Part shown: positions 10,184-24,100 of the stretch, one piece after another
Layout: every line of letters starts with the position of its first letter
Position numbering within the stretch: position 1 is the stretch's first letter
Assembly: GCF_028858725.1 (NCBI RefSeq)
Contig: NC_084762.1
Location: 34,439,298-34,503,297, forward strand
DNA length: 64,000 nt
DNA from: Colius striatus
Lineage: Eukaryota > Chordata > Aves > Coliiformes > Coliidae
Direction of reading: 5' to 3'
Made by a program: the position numbers and the translations under genes
Notes under the pieces: generated by a model
Databases searched by the model: none
What the model saw: only the letters and a program-made list of their open reading frames with translations
What the model was told of the DNA's origin: nothing

Positions 10184-10199
10184 TTAAACTAGTCTTGTT

Positions 10200-13100
10200 C
10201 ACCAAGAGCCTTTAAAGAAATATTATGGGTTTTGTTTTAACCTCCTCCCCCACTCTGGTAGTTACAGCCAGAGCACTTGTGGGGAAGGTAAAAGCAGGGG
10301 ATCACAGTTTAACTTTCCTAAAGGTGTTGGGGAAGGGGAAAGCAGAGTAAACTCTTGCATTATCACAAGAAACACCGGTTTATGTGTCTACCTGCATTAT
10401 GGCTGCTTTTTTTTAAGTAGCTGCACCTTCTGGACTGTTTTGGAAGATATGAAAAGGGATGACTGCTGCTGTTGTTTTAAATAGGTTTTTAATTTTGGGA
10501 AGAAAGAACAGAAGAAAAAAGGATTCAGAGCTGTGAGTGACTTAAGCTCGATGCCTAAACTCCAGGCCCATCTGTATCACTGACTACCTAATCCCTCTTA
10601 ACCTTTAAATTAGCTATTGAGTGGCAACATCATGTTTTTATTAGGAACAAGCAAAGATGAAACACTTTGTCAGGACCAGTTCACTTTTCCATTTATAAAA
10701 GATAGGCAAGAGAAGGACTATATTCAGTGCAATTAGTGATTAGTCATTCTTTCAGAATGAGGAAATTAGACATACAGCCTTTAAAACTCTTCTTCTCGAA
10801 CTACAGAAAAAGTGAGAATACTTAAATAAATTTAAGAAGATATAAATGCTAAATATTTTGCAGACTATTGGATGTGAAGCAATATATCTTTAATTAAATA
10901 TACTTTAAACCACTTAATAAGCATCTGAATTGCTGACAATGAAGAGAAGTCAAAGCCCTTAAATTAATTTGCCTCTTAATTTAATCAGTGATGTAAATGG
11001 TAAAAAAGCTGCTAAATATGCCAACTAAAATTTAAAGGAACAGAAACAACAAAGTTACACCAAGCGAAAGATTTCTTGGCCTAAAACTTGATTTATTTTC
11101 CTGATTCCGTAATGTAATATTATGGTGAGTATAAATCCCAAAGGACTTATACAGACATGTGAATTTAAAAAAATGCATTGATTCTATCCTATAAATAATC
11201 ACCACCAACACTGAACCTTGTGGAACTTATGTACTATTGGAGGCATTATTTCATTAATATTTTGACTCAGGTATCAAGAGAAGCAATTTCTCCTGAGGAT
11301 ACAGCCAGACTTAATCATCTCTGTATCAGAAGAATGTGAACTTACTAAAAGAAAAGAGATATACATAGAATGAAATAAATAAATGTTAAACATCTAGGGT
11401 GATAAATAATAAATAGATGGATTTTTTTTTAAAAAAGCAACATCAGAAAACTACATTATCATGTCTGAAAGTATATACCTAAAGTATATGTATTTTCTTG
11501 ACTGAAGGAAGTAATCTGAAACTGTAATAAAAATTTGTTTGCAAAGAGGAAGATTAAAGCTATATCATATACAGGTTTGGAAGTCAATTTGATACAAGAA
11601 CAGACAAGAATATACCCAAAATTACTAGATCAAATTACAAACATCATAACCTATATTATGCCAACAGCTGCAGAGCCTATTGTTATGGTTGCTGTACAAA
11701 ATAAAAGATAATTACACAGAAACAGATGGGCCGTGTTATGATAAGCAAATGGCATGATTTTCAGTTGTATCAGTTCAGCATGATTGAAAAACTGCACAAA
11801 AATTGTGTTGTCACTCCTACATCTCTTAATGTAGTTTTACCGAGTGGCATGTGATCTGATGCCAAAGACAGTGCCTGTGGATGCTGCCTTGAAATATCCA
11901 GTGGTGGTAAAACCCCACACAGCAATTACAGAGTGACTTAACTCCATTAGGATAAATTTCCCAGGGTTTTGTTCACTCAGAGCATAATAAAGATTCATTA
12001 ATGTAGATTCATAAATAACATCCTTTTATTTCCTGGAGCCAAAACTTGAGGAACGTCATCTAAGAGAAAACAGACTGCCAGGGATTGAGAAGCCATTGGT
12101 ATAACACTGCCATTTTCCTTTGCTGAGGAAAACAAGAGGTTTAAACAGGAGATGCAGAAGGCAGAAATGTTACTATATGACAACAATTGAAATGAAAGTA
12201 CTGTATCTGCAACAAGCCACAGTAAAATCCCTCCTGTTATTATTATTTATGCATTTATGCACATATGACACAGAATTGGCCTCCTAACACAAAGATATAT
12301 AGTATATCTATAGTTTTGACCAAGGAAAATGATGAGAGTATTTTTCTGCCTTGATGACACTTCGGTGAAAGAAACAAATGGTCACACTATAACATTCCAA
12401 CATTTTGCAGTATCAGATTTCCTGATCCTGTTACTGATGGGGCAGAGAAACTAATAAAAACATACTCAGAAATCATTTGTTGAAGCAGAAACATTTATCT
12501 AGTAGGCTATTTGTTGGAGCTAGTGGTCTTTAGGTAGCATTACAATGCACTCAGCTTATTATTTTATCAGCGTTAAGCCTATTAGCTCATCGGTGTTACA
12601 AAAGGCAAGAACTGGCTCAGCAAGAATACCATCCTAGCCTCAGCCTTCTGTGGTAATACTGCTTTCTTGGTCTGCTCCTCCATATCACAGCATCTCTGAA
12701 GCTCACAGGCAGTGAGTAGGCACTAGGTGCTGCTGCCAGGTTTCTTGAGTGGAAGCTGTTTGCTCTGATGTCTTCCTGTTTGTGTGGGACTAGCTGCATC
12801 CTATTCGTGAGAAGGAAGTCTGCGTATGAGAAAGTCAAGGGCGCCGCATCACCTGCTGTCTGTCGTGCACAGAAAGCAAAGAGGGGCAGTTGCTGCTTTC
12901 ATCCTCTTTTTTATCTCTGCTCTCTCTAAGATGGTAGTAAGTACCCCCTGACAGGATAAGAAGAGGGCTTATGTCCCCAGGCTTGCACTGTGCTAAGGAG
13001 CCTTTGGCATATTTTTGCACAGATGGTTCAAAAAGCTCCAGCATTGAGTCTCCAAGTGAATATTCTTTCCTGCAGAAGAAATGAAAAAAATGTGCAGCTA

Positions 13101-16100
13101 TATTGGATGCTTTCACAGCCATTAAAATCAGGAACTTACAACCATGGAAAGCATTGGAGGACAATCATCTTCTCTCACTGGGTCTGTAAATCAATGCTTG
13201 GGGCGTACAGGAAGGCTGCAAGGCATGAGATATGGGGTTACCTCACAAAAGAAAGATAGCCAGGCTTCCTCTCTCCACACGTGCCTTCTCTTCAAAGCCA
13301 AACAATCTTGGTCAACATCAGAAAAAAATACAACATTCTCATTGATCCTTTTATGTTGCTGTTATTAGAATAATTGTTTTTACATCAAATAAGCAGACTT
13401 GGCCTCTATAAGTCTGGCCTAAACACAGAAATAAAAAAAAACCTTGGGCATCAGAACTGACACAAAAACATGGCATGAAAAGATATTTTCAAAAGTGCAA
13501 TCAGACAATTCCTTTAGGCTTCTTCATGTACACCCACAAGCAGCTCAGTATTACAGTCCAGAGGCTGAATTCCTCATACCAAGAGAGATTTTTGTAACTG
13601 CAGGAAATGTCATAAAGCCTATTGTTAAAAGAATTGGTAAGGTGAGAATCGTAAGGCAAGTAAAATAGAGGAGGTAAACCCAGCTGTATGCTGGAGAGAT
13701 GACATTTTTTACATCTTTAGAACATCTCCTTTTTGGTTTTTTTGGTCATCCTGTAGCACCTGCAAAATGCCATTTCCTCAAGTCAAGCATTGTCAATTTA
13801 TTAAAGACTAAGCAGAACTCAGCAACTGACAAGAGCAGCCAAAAGGCAACCTGGTTATAATGGGGAAAATTCAGAACAGAAGATGCCTACTGAAATACTG
13901 GCAGGGAAAATGCCTACCAGCCTGGGAACCAGGAGTATCCTTGAGAAGTGCAGCTGGCATCTTTGAAGTGTGGCTGAGTACCAAGAAACTAGACATATCT
14001 CGAGATACCACTGGTAAGCACAAAACTAAAGAACTATAACAGCAAGTTATTATCTGGAGAGACTAAAGATAGTCTAGAAAAAAGGATGATATCCCGAGAA
14101 GGTAGGAAGTGGCAACCTTTATTGGCTGTTCTACCTGGAAGAAAAGGAAAGTGGTCTGGCAAAATAAGAATTGGTCTGAGAAAATAAAAACCATTATTAT
14201 CTACTGGCTGTCCCAGGTGAAAAAATGAAATCAACAGCATTCATTGCCTGCTCTGGGTGGTGATGTTTTATTCCCCCTTCTGTCTGCCTTTGTGATATCA
14301 AAACAACTTACTTTTTATGCTAAGTAAAGCCCATCTGTCTGAGAACTTCCCTAGCATGAACCATTTTCTGTGAGATTTCCTTCACAAGCTGAACCCTTGT
14401 AAGAAACACCTGTCTGGCTCCAGATTCCACCACAGGATTATTGAGGTAAGACTTTTATTTATTGGTCTCCCTCTGGGCCTCCTTCTGAGAGCAACTGCAA
14501 TTGCACCCACTTCTGGGATTCATTTGGTGAGTGTGGTACCAGTAGCACTTTGACTACTATAAGTGTATATTGTCGTATAGGTTTGGAAAAGATGAACATC
14601 TTTTAAATAATTTTTGATAGTGATAGTGATGACTTCTAATAATGAAATATCTACCATTTACTGCAAACAAGTATTTGCAATAATAAAATAAATATTTACA
14701 AAAAGAAAACAAAATTACTTGCAATATTTTTATACCCTCTGCTCGTTCTCCCACAGCAACTACACGGCTCTGCCCCGAGTTCTGTACTGACATCCTCCAT
14801 TACACAGCTTCCAGACAAAGCTGCTGTGACAAGCAAGACAGAGCATGAGGGCAAAACGCACTTCATGGTAGTCAGCAGGATGCATCGTCCTTGGGTGCCA
14901 GGGCCTGCACATACACTTCAGACTGGCCAAAGGCAACCTTGGAGTTTGTGCCCTGGGAGCATCCTCATCATAAATGTGCTCGGGTGCATGTGTGGGTTCT
15001 GTGCATTGCTTTGGATATGGCACAGGCAATTTCTCCTTTAACTGATTCATCTGACTTTTGGGTTTATCTCCAGAATTCAGAGAGGTTGTTTTGACTGTGA
15101 ATCTCTAGAAGATTAATGACATGAGTACATTTAGAAATCTGTACAAAGTAAACATTGACAAGGTGCCCAAAATTAAGATCTGCAGTGCTGTGCTACTCTG
15201 AAGTGCAACATCTGTGATGCATTTAGTGTCTTTTAAATTAATGGTTAGCTGCTGATCAGTTAACAGGATGAGTTTCTTTGGGACTTAGCAGTAGCTGGAA
15301 ACTGGCTGTGCCTAGTGTTGTTATTTTTTCAAATATTTATTCAATAGGTTAGGCCTGTCTTGGCTCTTTGTTGTATTACAGTCTCTAATTCTGCTATACC
15401 CTGTTTGAATGTGTGATGTTAGTCAATGCAGTGAGAGAAAGACAGTTTGATTTTACTTTCACTTCTGTCCCAATAACTCCTAAAAATTCTCTTTGCCTTT
15501 TTGACTAGTGATGAAAATGAAACTGATTTCTTTTTAAAAGACTTGGCCACATTAGCTCCCATGTTGCCTTCTCTAGTGAAAAATTAGCCCAGCACTGTAC
15601 AGGTATTTATGGTTAGGCTTCCATGGCACTGTTCTGCAACATGTCCTTGTTCTGGTCTATCAGATAAAAACTTCTCTGGTAGACTGTGAAACAGGAACAG
15701 GTCAGGAAGGAAACATTTTACTGGAGCAAATTATCCACTGCATCTCCACTGCATTTGGTTATTTGTTGACTCCTGAATGAGAAAACTATGAGAAAAAGAA
15801 ACTGTGTTCCACTTATCTGTCCTCTTCATCTAGCTACTGCACTTCAGTGCAGAGTTTCCATAACTAGAGTATAAGTGATATTTTGCTTTTGTGGAAAATT
15901 CCTACCTTACTGACATCCTTCTTTTAGGGATGCCTACAAGCATGGGGAAAGGGTCAGGTCTGTGAAAACTTGGAAAGCGGGTTTTGGTTCAGGGTTGGAG
16001 AAATTTCCTTCTGTAAGGAATGGATTGCAACTTGCCACTGCAAAGCTGTCAGCTTTCTGGTGTTTGGAGTGTGGAGGAACCACTGTTCTCATCTTTGATT

Positions 16101-19100
16101 TTTTTTTCCTTTTTTTCCCAGAAAAGTAACTGGTAAAGTAACAGGGATCATTTACACACTGTGTGATGTAAGGGTAAACAGACCACCAACTCCACTGATT
16201 TTCAATCTGGGATAGTTAAAAGTTACTCATCCATCTAAACGTTGCCCCACATCTAGGTGGCTTAGCTGAGACATGCTAGACATGCTCTGTGTTATAGTAC
16301 TATCTGCCATTACAAAATATTCTGGGGAAATCATAGGCATTGAGTGAAGCGCAACATTTTTTATTTCACTGCAAGGAAAGAGAGTTTAGCAGGACTACAA
16401 GGTCAGGCTGGCAAAGAAAGTAACTCTCTGTGGAAGACTTCTGTTAGTAAACTTCCACATATGGCTATTTGCAATCTAATTTGCCAAGCCAAAAGACAGT
16501 CTAAATGACCTGTTTCTCAATATACTACAGGATCAAGGTGAAGTGCAAATCATAGAGGATCCAATAATTCTGTTTCAGTGAATCAGCTTCTTAGGCAGTA
16601 TCCTTAAGTTGAGACTTTTCAGATAAATAAACTAGGTTGAAAACAATTTCTGAAACGTAGTTTTCACAATGTGTTTTTGGTCTGATAGGAGCTTGGTAGC
16701 TTTTTTTGTCCTGTCTGAGGCCGAGCTGCACGTACTGTAGTCTCTCATAGCCCAGTTCTTTGCAGCTCTGAGAATGAAGTACTGCAGTTTCTCTCTTTGA
16801 CTGACTGAAATAGTCTATGATGCATGAACAAGTCTAAATGAAATAATAATATCCTTAACAGTGAAAATCAGATTGATAATACAATAATTGAGCAGATTTA
16901 TTGCCGTCTCCTTGGACTAGCCTGATGGAAACAGCCTGCTATTTTATTTAATCTCATACCAGAGGAATTACTGGCTGGTAATCCATCATTAAACATCACT
17001 TAGAATGATGGATGAAGATGCCAGCTTTTCCAACATGATCAAGCCATATCTCATTACCACATATTATTTATGATTCTTACAATGGGACCTGCAGGGGCTT
17101 CCATGGGGAAGATGGAGACATCAGCTGTTGTTGAAATGAGATGAGATATACTGCACCGATTGTCCTTTACCATTTTACAAATGAATTGAGTGCCTTGGCT
17201 TTCTGTCTTACTGTGTCTGGCAGCTCTTCCTTCTATTAATTTTGTTACTAATAATTGAGTGAGAAAACTATTAAAAAGCATATAAGAAGGATCATTTTGC
17301 AAATTATTTCTAGGACACAGTGTGGAGAAAAGCCTTTGAATGTAAAGTAATAGGGAATATTTTACTGCTGTATTGCTGTTTGCTAAAGACTTTGGCACTT
17401 TTTTCCCCCTCAGGCTTTATGAAGACAAATGAATACTCTTCTTCCACTACATCACAGTTGTGTTTTAAGGGTACTGTGTACTGTATCCTGCCTGTAAGAT
17501 CAATGGAAAGCAAACTTTGATTCATGGACTCAATGCAGCAGATGGTGCAGCAGTACTCATGGTCACAATGTCAACTGTTGCCTCAATTAAACTACATTTG
17601 AGAGTCATTTTATGCTTCAGCTCATAAACATCAATAAAATGACTGCCTCAAGTACAAAAGACCAGCTCATAGTTCAGATGAAAATGAAGGCAAAATATAG
17701 GTTTGATTTCCCTGTGGAACTCCCATTAACGCCACCACTGGCAGGAGGGAGTTGGGTGTATAGTTGGCTGGACACAGGAAACAGTTTCTGTCTGTTCAGC
17801 AGCCAAAGCAAAAGAAAAACCATCACACTGTGATCTTTATCAGCATATCTTCATTACAACAGACCAACCATAGATGTATGCACTAAGTCATCTCGGGACA
17901 CTGAAATTCCTTGTCCTATCTGTACTCTGGGCACAGGGTACTCAAGTGATTTGTTTATAGGCATAAACCACAATCAATGTTCATTTATCTCATTCTTTTT
18001 ATAGGTAATCCATAACCAGCAACTTTCTCTTAGGACTGATTTACTTACTTAGAATTTTGTACAAAAGGGCTGGATCAAAACACGTCTCTCTTCCTGTTGA
18101 GGAAGAACCTGCTAGCACCTTTTGTGGTGGTTGTTGTTGAAGCTTGACTGAAAGATGTACTGCATATCCTTCAGCAAGTTCTTGGACAGTGTTTCTACTT
18201 TATTGCAAACATTTCTGGGTTTATTTGATCAGAGGCAACTGCTCTCTGGGAAGGAAAAACAAATATCTTCTACAAGCTGTTAGGTTTCCAGGCAGCAGCT
18301 TGCATGTACCGCAAACAACATGTAAACCCCAGTCATCTTGTATTTTTCTACACCCTACAGCTGCAGAGCAGAGCCATTTCTTGTCAGTTTTCTATAATTC
18401 ATATAGCTTCACCTTAGTGTATGTGAGATGAGGATCTCTATACACAGGACAGCAATTTTGGCTTGGTTGGTGCATGGTTCTTGGAAGAACACAGCACAGA
18501 TATAAAAATGTTAATGCTTGCAAATCTAGACAAGGAAGAAGAAAACTCACTTCCTTGTACAATGATAACATAAATTACATTATCAAATCCTCTAGCCTAA
18601 ACCTAAAAGTAACCACATTATTTTTACACTTATTCAAAACTCTATCAGTGAGCTGCTAGAAACTTGGTTTGCGGAATGTCTCTTTAGAAATTAAAAAAAA
18701 TGTTGTCTTCAGATTAAACAAAGGTATATTTTATGGCAGCTGAAGAAGTCATACATTGGAAGGTGGAAAAGATGTCCGACTATGAACTGTTTACAATTTA
18801 AAAACTTCAGAGAACAGGTATTTTCATGTTGCTAGAACAGTATCAATATTTTAGTATCATAGCCCCAGAAATTTTCTGTTACATAAACCTTTCCATATAT
18901 TATTATTGCAGTACATTTCAACCTAGTGAAGTCTCAGTTTTCCCTAACAGAATGTGGAGATTTGGTTGAAGAATGTCTACCTAGCTGAAGTTATCTGTGA
19001 TAATGCTGCCACAGAGAATTATGTAGTCTAATGTATAGCAAAAAGAATTGCCTTTTGTGTATGCTTACATTGATAAAGAGTATTTTGAGCAAACTTCCAG

Positions 19101-20820
19101 ACTGGGAAAAAGTTCATAGATATAGTAACACATTTCACTGTAGCTGAAGACTCATGCAAAATGAACTTTTTATAGACAGTATTTCACTTTCTATTGAAAT
19201 CTCGTTGGTGAACTCTGGGACAGAATGGGTATATACATTATGAAAAAATATTGGCAGTCAGAAAACAGTGTTGATATCTCTTGAGTAAACCAGAAAATGG
19301 GGACACATGTGGTTTAGTGCCTATCTCTAACATGCACACATGCATCAGAGAAAGCCTGAAAGTGGCATTTGAAGAATTTTTCTTATTCATCCTTTTGAGA
19401 GGAGGAAAATCAGAATAAAAAGTTGTATTTTGTAGTGTGTTCTCTCCCACACAGCCACAGTTTTCTCAAGAAAAAAATAACGCCTTTAACATTGATCCTG
19501 AAGGATTTTTTCAATCAGTTTAATGACAACAATGAAAAGATACTGCCCCTGGCAGCCCACATCAGATGGTTGTAAAAATATTAGCTGAGGCCACCTTGCT
19601 TGCCCAGCCCTCTTCATCAAGGCTACTACTGGGGCCTATTTGGTCTTCATATCAGATAGGAGATGTATCAGTAAGAGGAGATGCACAATCTCCATTTTCG
19701 AACAATCAGAATAGTTTTCCACAGAACTCTGATTTTTTAAAATGGAATGTTTTTCATTTCTCTGAGTTTAATTTTTACAATATTGTAAAGAATTGTAAGC
19801 AATCTGATGATTCAGTAAAGTTGTTCCTGGCTCTTTAGCACTATTGTGCTTTGCCAGCGAATGAGTCACTCTCAAGAAATATGTGGCTAAACTTCAAAAA
19901 AAAAAAAAAAGCAGAACAATTTTAGTCTGATCCTTCCATTGGAATTTTGTTTTATTAGTCTAAGCACAGGGAAAATAAAAAAAAGCACCAGCAGAGTGAG
20001 GCTTTTGGAAAGAAAAATCTGGGCAGCACTGATCACAGTCGTTAAAGCTAAATTTCATTCTGCTGCAAAGAGAGGCAAGGTTTTAAATTACTACAAATTT
20101 AAAACATATGACAATCAAAAACTGTGTCCAAAATGAGAAAAAAATGTTGAGAATCATCAGGCATTAGTGGCCTTTTTTTTTTAGTATGTTAACATTTCAC
20201 TTTTAGTGAAAGAGATTTATTTATGAAGGTAACCAATGTGCATTCTTGAGACCAGATAGTTCTGAGAGAGAGAAGTTTGCATGCTCATTGTTGTTAAATT
20301 AGGTATAAGATATGAACAGAGCTACTAGATAGATTTTTTTTTTTTAATAGTCCTAAAAAAATGAAAAGTCAGAACTTGAAAAAGAGCAAAGAGGAAATAG
20401 AATAGAGGATCCAAGAAGCAGAGAGGCTGCAACCTGTTTGGGGTGAGGTTGGGGAGTCTGCCATTTCTGACTAGATAATGTAAAATTCCTCTGTGGGATG
20501 TTATTCTGTGATAAGTACTTCAGGGCAGTGCTGTTTTTCATGATTTGCTATATGGCTTATAACTAATGTTATATTATTACTTTATCATTAGACTACAGAA
20601 ATAAGGGCACATCCTTCTTTTATAATAGTGGCTGATGCTTTAATTGACTTTTGAAAATGCAGATTGTGAAAGAAGAACTAGATGTTGAGCTTTGACAATA
20701 CTAAACCACTGTCACAGACAAGTTCAGTGCTCAGCTAGGACATAGATGAGTGTTAAGGAACAGTTAATGTGGTACAGCTTTTATAAATATTTTCCAGGTG
20801 GCTGGAGCATTTAGTAGCAT
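10200..20820. other. AT-rich intergenic stretch, nothing recognised
   Basis: About 10.6 kb lacks CR1 tails, LTR blocks, CpG islands, or ORFs with recognisable domains. There is a run of 15 A at 19896-19910. Open frames of 60-115 codons occur on both strands at the density expected by chance. Short exons of a long-intron gene cannot be excluded by eye. Confidence 0.5.
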
Positions 20821-21172
20821 TCACAGAATCACAGAATGGTAGGGGTTGGAAGGGACCTCTAAAGATCATCTAGTTCAACCCCCCTGCCAAAGCAATTCTG
20901 CCTAGATCAGGTCACATAGGAACGCGTCCAGGCAGGTTTTGAAGAGAATGAGCCTCCACACCGTTCCTGGGCAGCCTGTGCTAGGGCTCCCTCACCCTTA
21001 CAGTAAAGAAGTTTTTTCTTGTGTTTAAGTGGAATTTTTTGTGTTCCAGCTTTTGCCTATTACCCCTAGTCCTATCACTGTATACTACAGAAAAAAAGTG
21101 CTGCCCCATCCTCTTGACATCCACCTTTCAAATACTTGTAAGTATTAGTGAGGTCCCCTTCATCTTACTCTT
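20821..21172 (-). mobile_element. CR1 LINE 3' fragment
   Basis: It begins TCACAGAATCACAGAATGG (octamer tail, reverse complement), followed by GGGTTGGAAGGGACCTCTAA, the cacataggaacgcgtcc block, and the poly-T-rich AGAAGTTTTTTCTTGTG segment. It is 5'-truncated to about 350 bp and is only moderately diverged. Confidence 0.92.
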
Positions 21173-24100
21173 CTGCTGAATATTTGTGCTAAATATTATT
21201 TCCTGGAATAAGAAAAAACAGACAATATAACACTCACTATTGATAATTATATTAATTACATGCATTATCTGTGTGGGCCATGATACATCAGATACAGTGT
21301 AGAACGAGTGTCTTCGAATATCACTGATTTTACAAACATGCCTTCTAAGTAAAAACGTCAAAATAGAGATTATTTTCTACCTTTTACTCTCGATATAAAT
21401 TAGATTTCAGGCTTCTTTTTCTAGGAAGAAACTACCTCTTTTTGCATTTAATGGCTATGTAGTTTGTTATGTTGAATGAAGCAGCAGCATGCACTATTTC
21501 ATGTCAGGAGCTATCAGTAGTAGGTAGCTAATATATTGTACTGGATAAAAATCTTCATAAATCACTTATACAAGTGGTCATACAAGGCTTCTAGTGTATT
21601 TCCAAAGAGTCATTAAACCTATAAATCAATGTATTTTTGATTAATCACAATATAAATGTTTTTAATTAATTCTATTTTCCTGTAAAATATTACAGTAATT
21701 ATGAATGTTAAGGTTTCTTTAGAGAAGTTCAGAATTACCTGTCTTATGTGGACAATGATGAATGATAATGATCAGTGATACTGTGCATCCACAATGTGCC
21801 AAGCTGATTTGATATAAAGCTGAAGTCTCTGGAAATGAACTGTGAGTATAAGGGGAGATAAAGACATTAGAGTACACTAAAGGATGATTTCTACAGAGTA
21901 AATTATGATGGATAGAGTTTTCAGATCATTGCCAATGACAATTTGAGGAATACAATTCTTAACAAATCTGAGACTCTTCAGCTCAGACTGGCCATTTGAA
22001 AAGTAATTCTGCAGTAGAATCATTGGGAAGGAGCCTCTGGTCACAGAGATCCTCTGATTTACACTCCACTGGAGGACACAGCCCTTCAGCTAGAATATTT
22101 CAAGTGAAAGAATCCATATTAGTAGCTTTGAACAAAGTTACAGTTAAGCATAACTGTCGATGATTATTCATCTCATTACAGATATGAAACACCATATGAT
22201 CAGTAACACACACTTCCATTTCTGAGAGGTATAAACTGATGTAACTGAAGGATGAATTGCTGCAGTCTTATCATCTGTTGTTTTGTCATGTTCTATTCTT
22301 CCCGACAAAACACAGCATACAATGCATTAGAGTAGACTGCAATTTCCTTTATGAGCGGAATAATGCTTTCAAATCCAGTGCAAGTACTTTAATACTACAT
22401 TGTTCAGATAGAAATTACAAAATATTTCTTTGTATTACTAATTTCACAGGACTTATAAGGTTAAAATTTGGTTTATGGCATTGTTGACAAAAAACACATG
22501 CAGTGAGGCTTACTGGTTTCAAGGAAAGCATTTCAAAAATTGAGGAGAATAACATGAATTCTTTGAGCCTCACTGAAAAAGAAGTTCTTTTCAATACATA
22601 AATCAGCTACCCAGGAGCTTCCCTGAGAATATAAAAACATTTGACAGTAAACATGATAACACCCTACATGCTTCTCCAAGCCAAACTTTTAAATGAAAAA
22701 CAATGAAATGTTTTTAGTGCAGCGATAGCAGGTAGGATCTGCCTCTTCCTCCTCCACAGAGATAATTCCCGTACAGTCTCACAGAAAACATATTCTGCTG
22801 CCATTCCAATAGATGTTTAAGTTGAATATACATCCACGGGATAATTACACATACATGGAGATTTCACTTTAGGTGTTGTATATATTTAGATCATTTCCTA
22901 TAGAGCTCTATTAAGTCAGGCCAGTAAGACTTTCCATGTGTTTAAAACCATAAGCATCTGACAACACAGGTTGCAGAAGTGGAATCCTTTTTCTTCTGAG
23001 GACTGAAGGTTCTCAGTTCCAGACTTCCAGTCAGCTAGCAGAAGGTTCGCCTTGCATGTGCATTTTGCTGAGATTTAGACATAGTGAGGTTCTAGTCCTT
23101 CTTTTTTCTCTAGCAGCTTCTCTTCTGAATAAATATTCTGGATATTAGGAGAGCAATACATTAAAACCCAATAATATATCACTTAATGGGAGCCTTGCCA
23201 TTGGTATAAATCTAGACAGGAATTCAACCCAGGAGATCATCCTTACATCCAAGTATTTGCAGGAATAGGATAATGTCTTTCACAGTAACGTGGAATGAAT
23301 ACTTCTGTTCTTGGTCGTAAAGTTTAATGTAAGAAAGTCTCATGGGGATGTCACATACTTCCAGGCTTCATGTTGCTTTTCCCTTCTTGCCTTCCAGAAA
23401 CTGCTTGGTAGTTAACAGATGCTGAGGTACTGGTATCGTGGTCTTGCCAAGTTTGTAAGATATTTAGAAAAATGCTTGTAATTGCAGCAGTTTAAAAGGC
23501 TGGACTACTATTATAAGTAGCACCCTTGGACTAGATCTGGTAATGCTTTTTCAAAATAAATGTTTTGAGTAGGCTCTGTGGTGGAGTTTTAAATTCTGAT
23601 TAATTTATGCAAGAAAGAGGCAGCCTTTTTAATTGATAGTGATTAGTGTACTCTCTAAATCTGTAAAACTTCAGCAAGCTTCAGCTTCTAATAAATACCA
23701 CTGTTTATTTTTACACCACAGCTTCCATTTAATAGCAAATGAAATACATCAGCCTGAAGCTGCTGATGCTGCAGACACCAAAACCAAGCTTTTACTTCAC
23801 CTACAGTGCAGCAGGAGTGTCTACCCACATCAGTTTTCATCTGACCTGCTCCAATGAGACAGCAAAACGTAAGAATTTTCATCACATCATCAACCATTTG
23901 CTCAATGGATGCTCAGTAGCTCCATTTGCTACAACCATCATCAGTTTACTCATTTACAATTTACTCCTTGCTACAATCTTGACACAAACTTCTCTTAAGA
24001 TCAATGACTAACCAGAAAATAAATGAGGGTGACTAGAAAGAAGTTTCACTTTATCCTTTTGTTTTTCACCATCTGACTATAACTACTGCTGGTTTTATTT

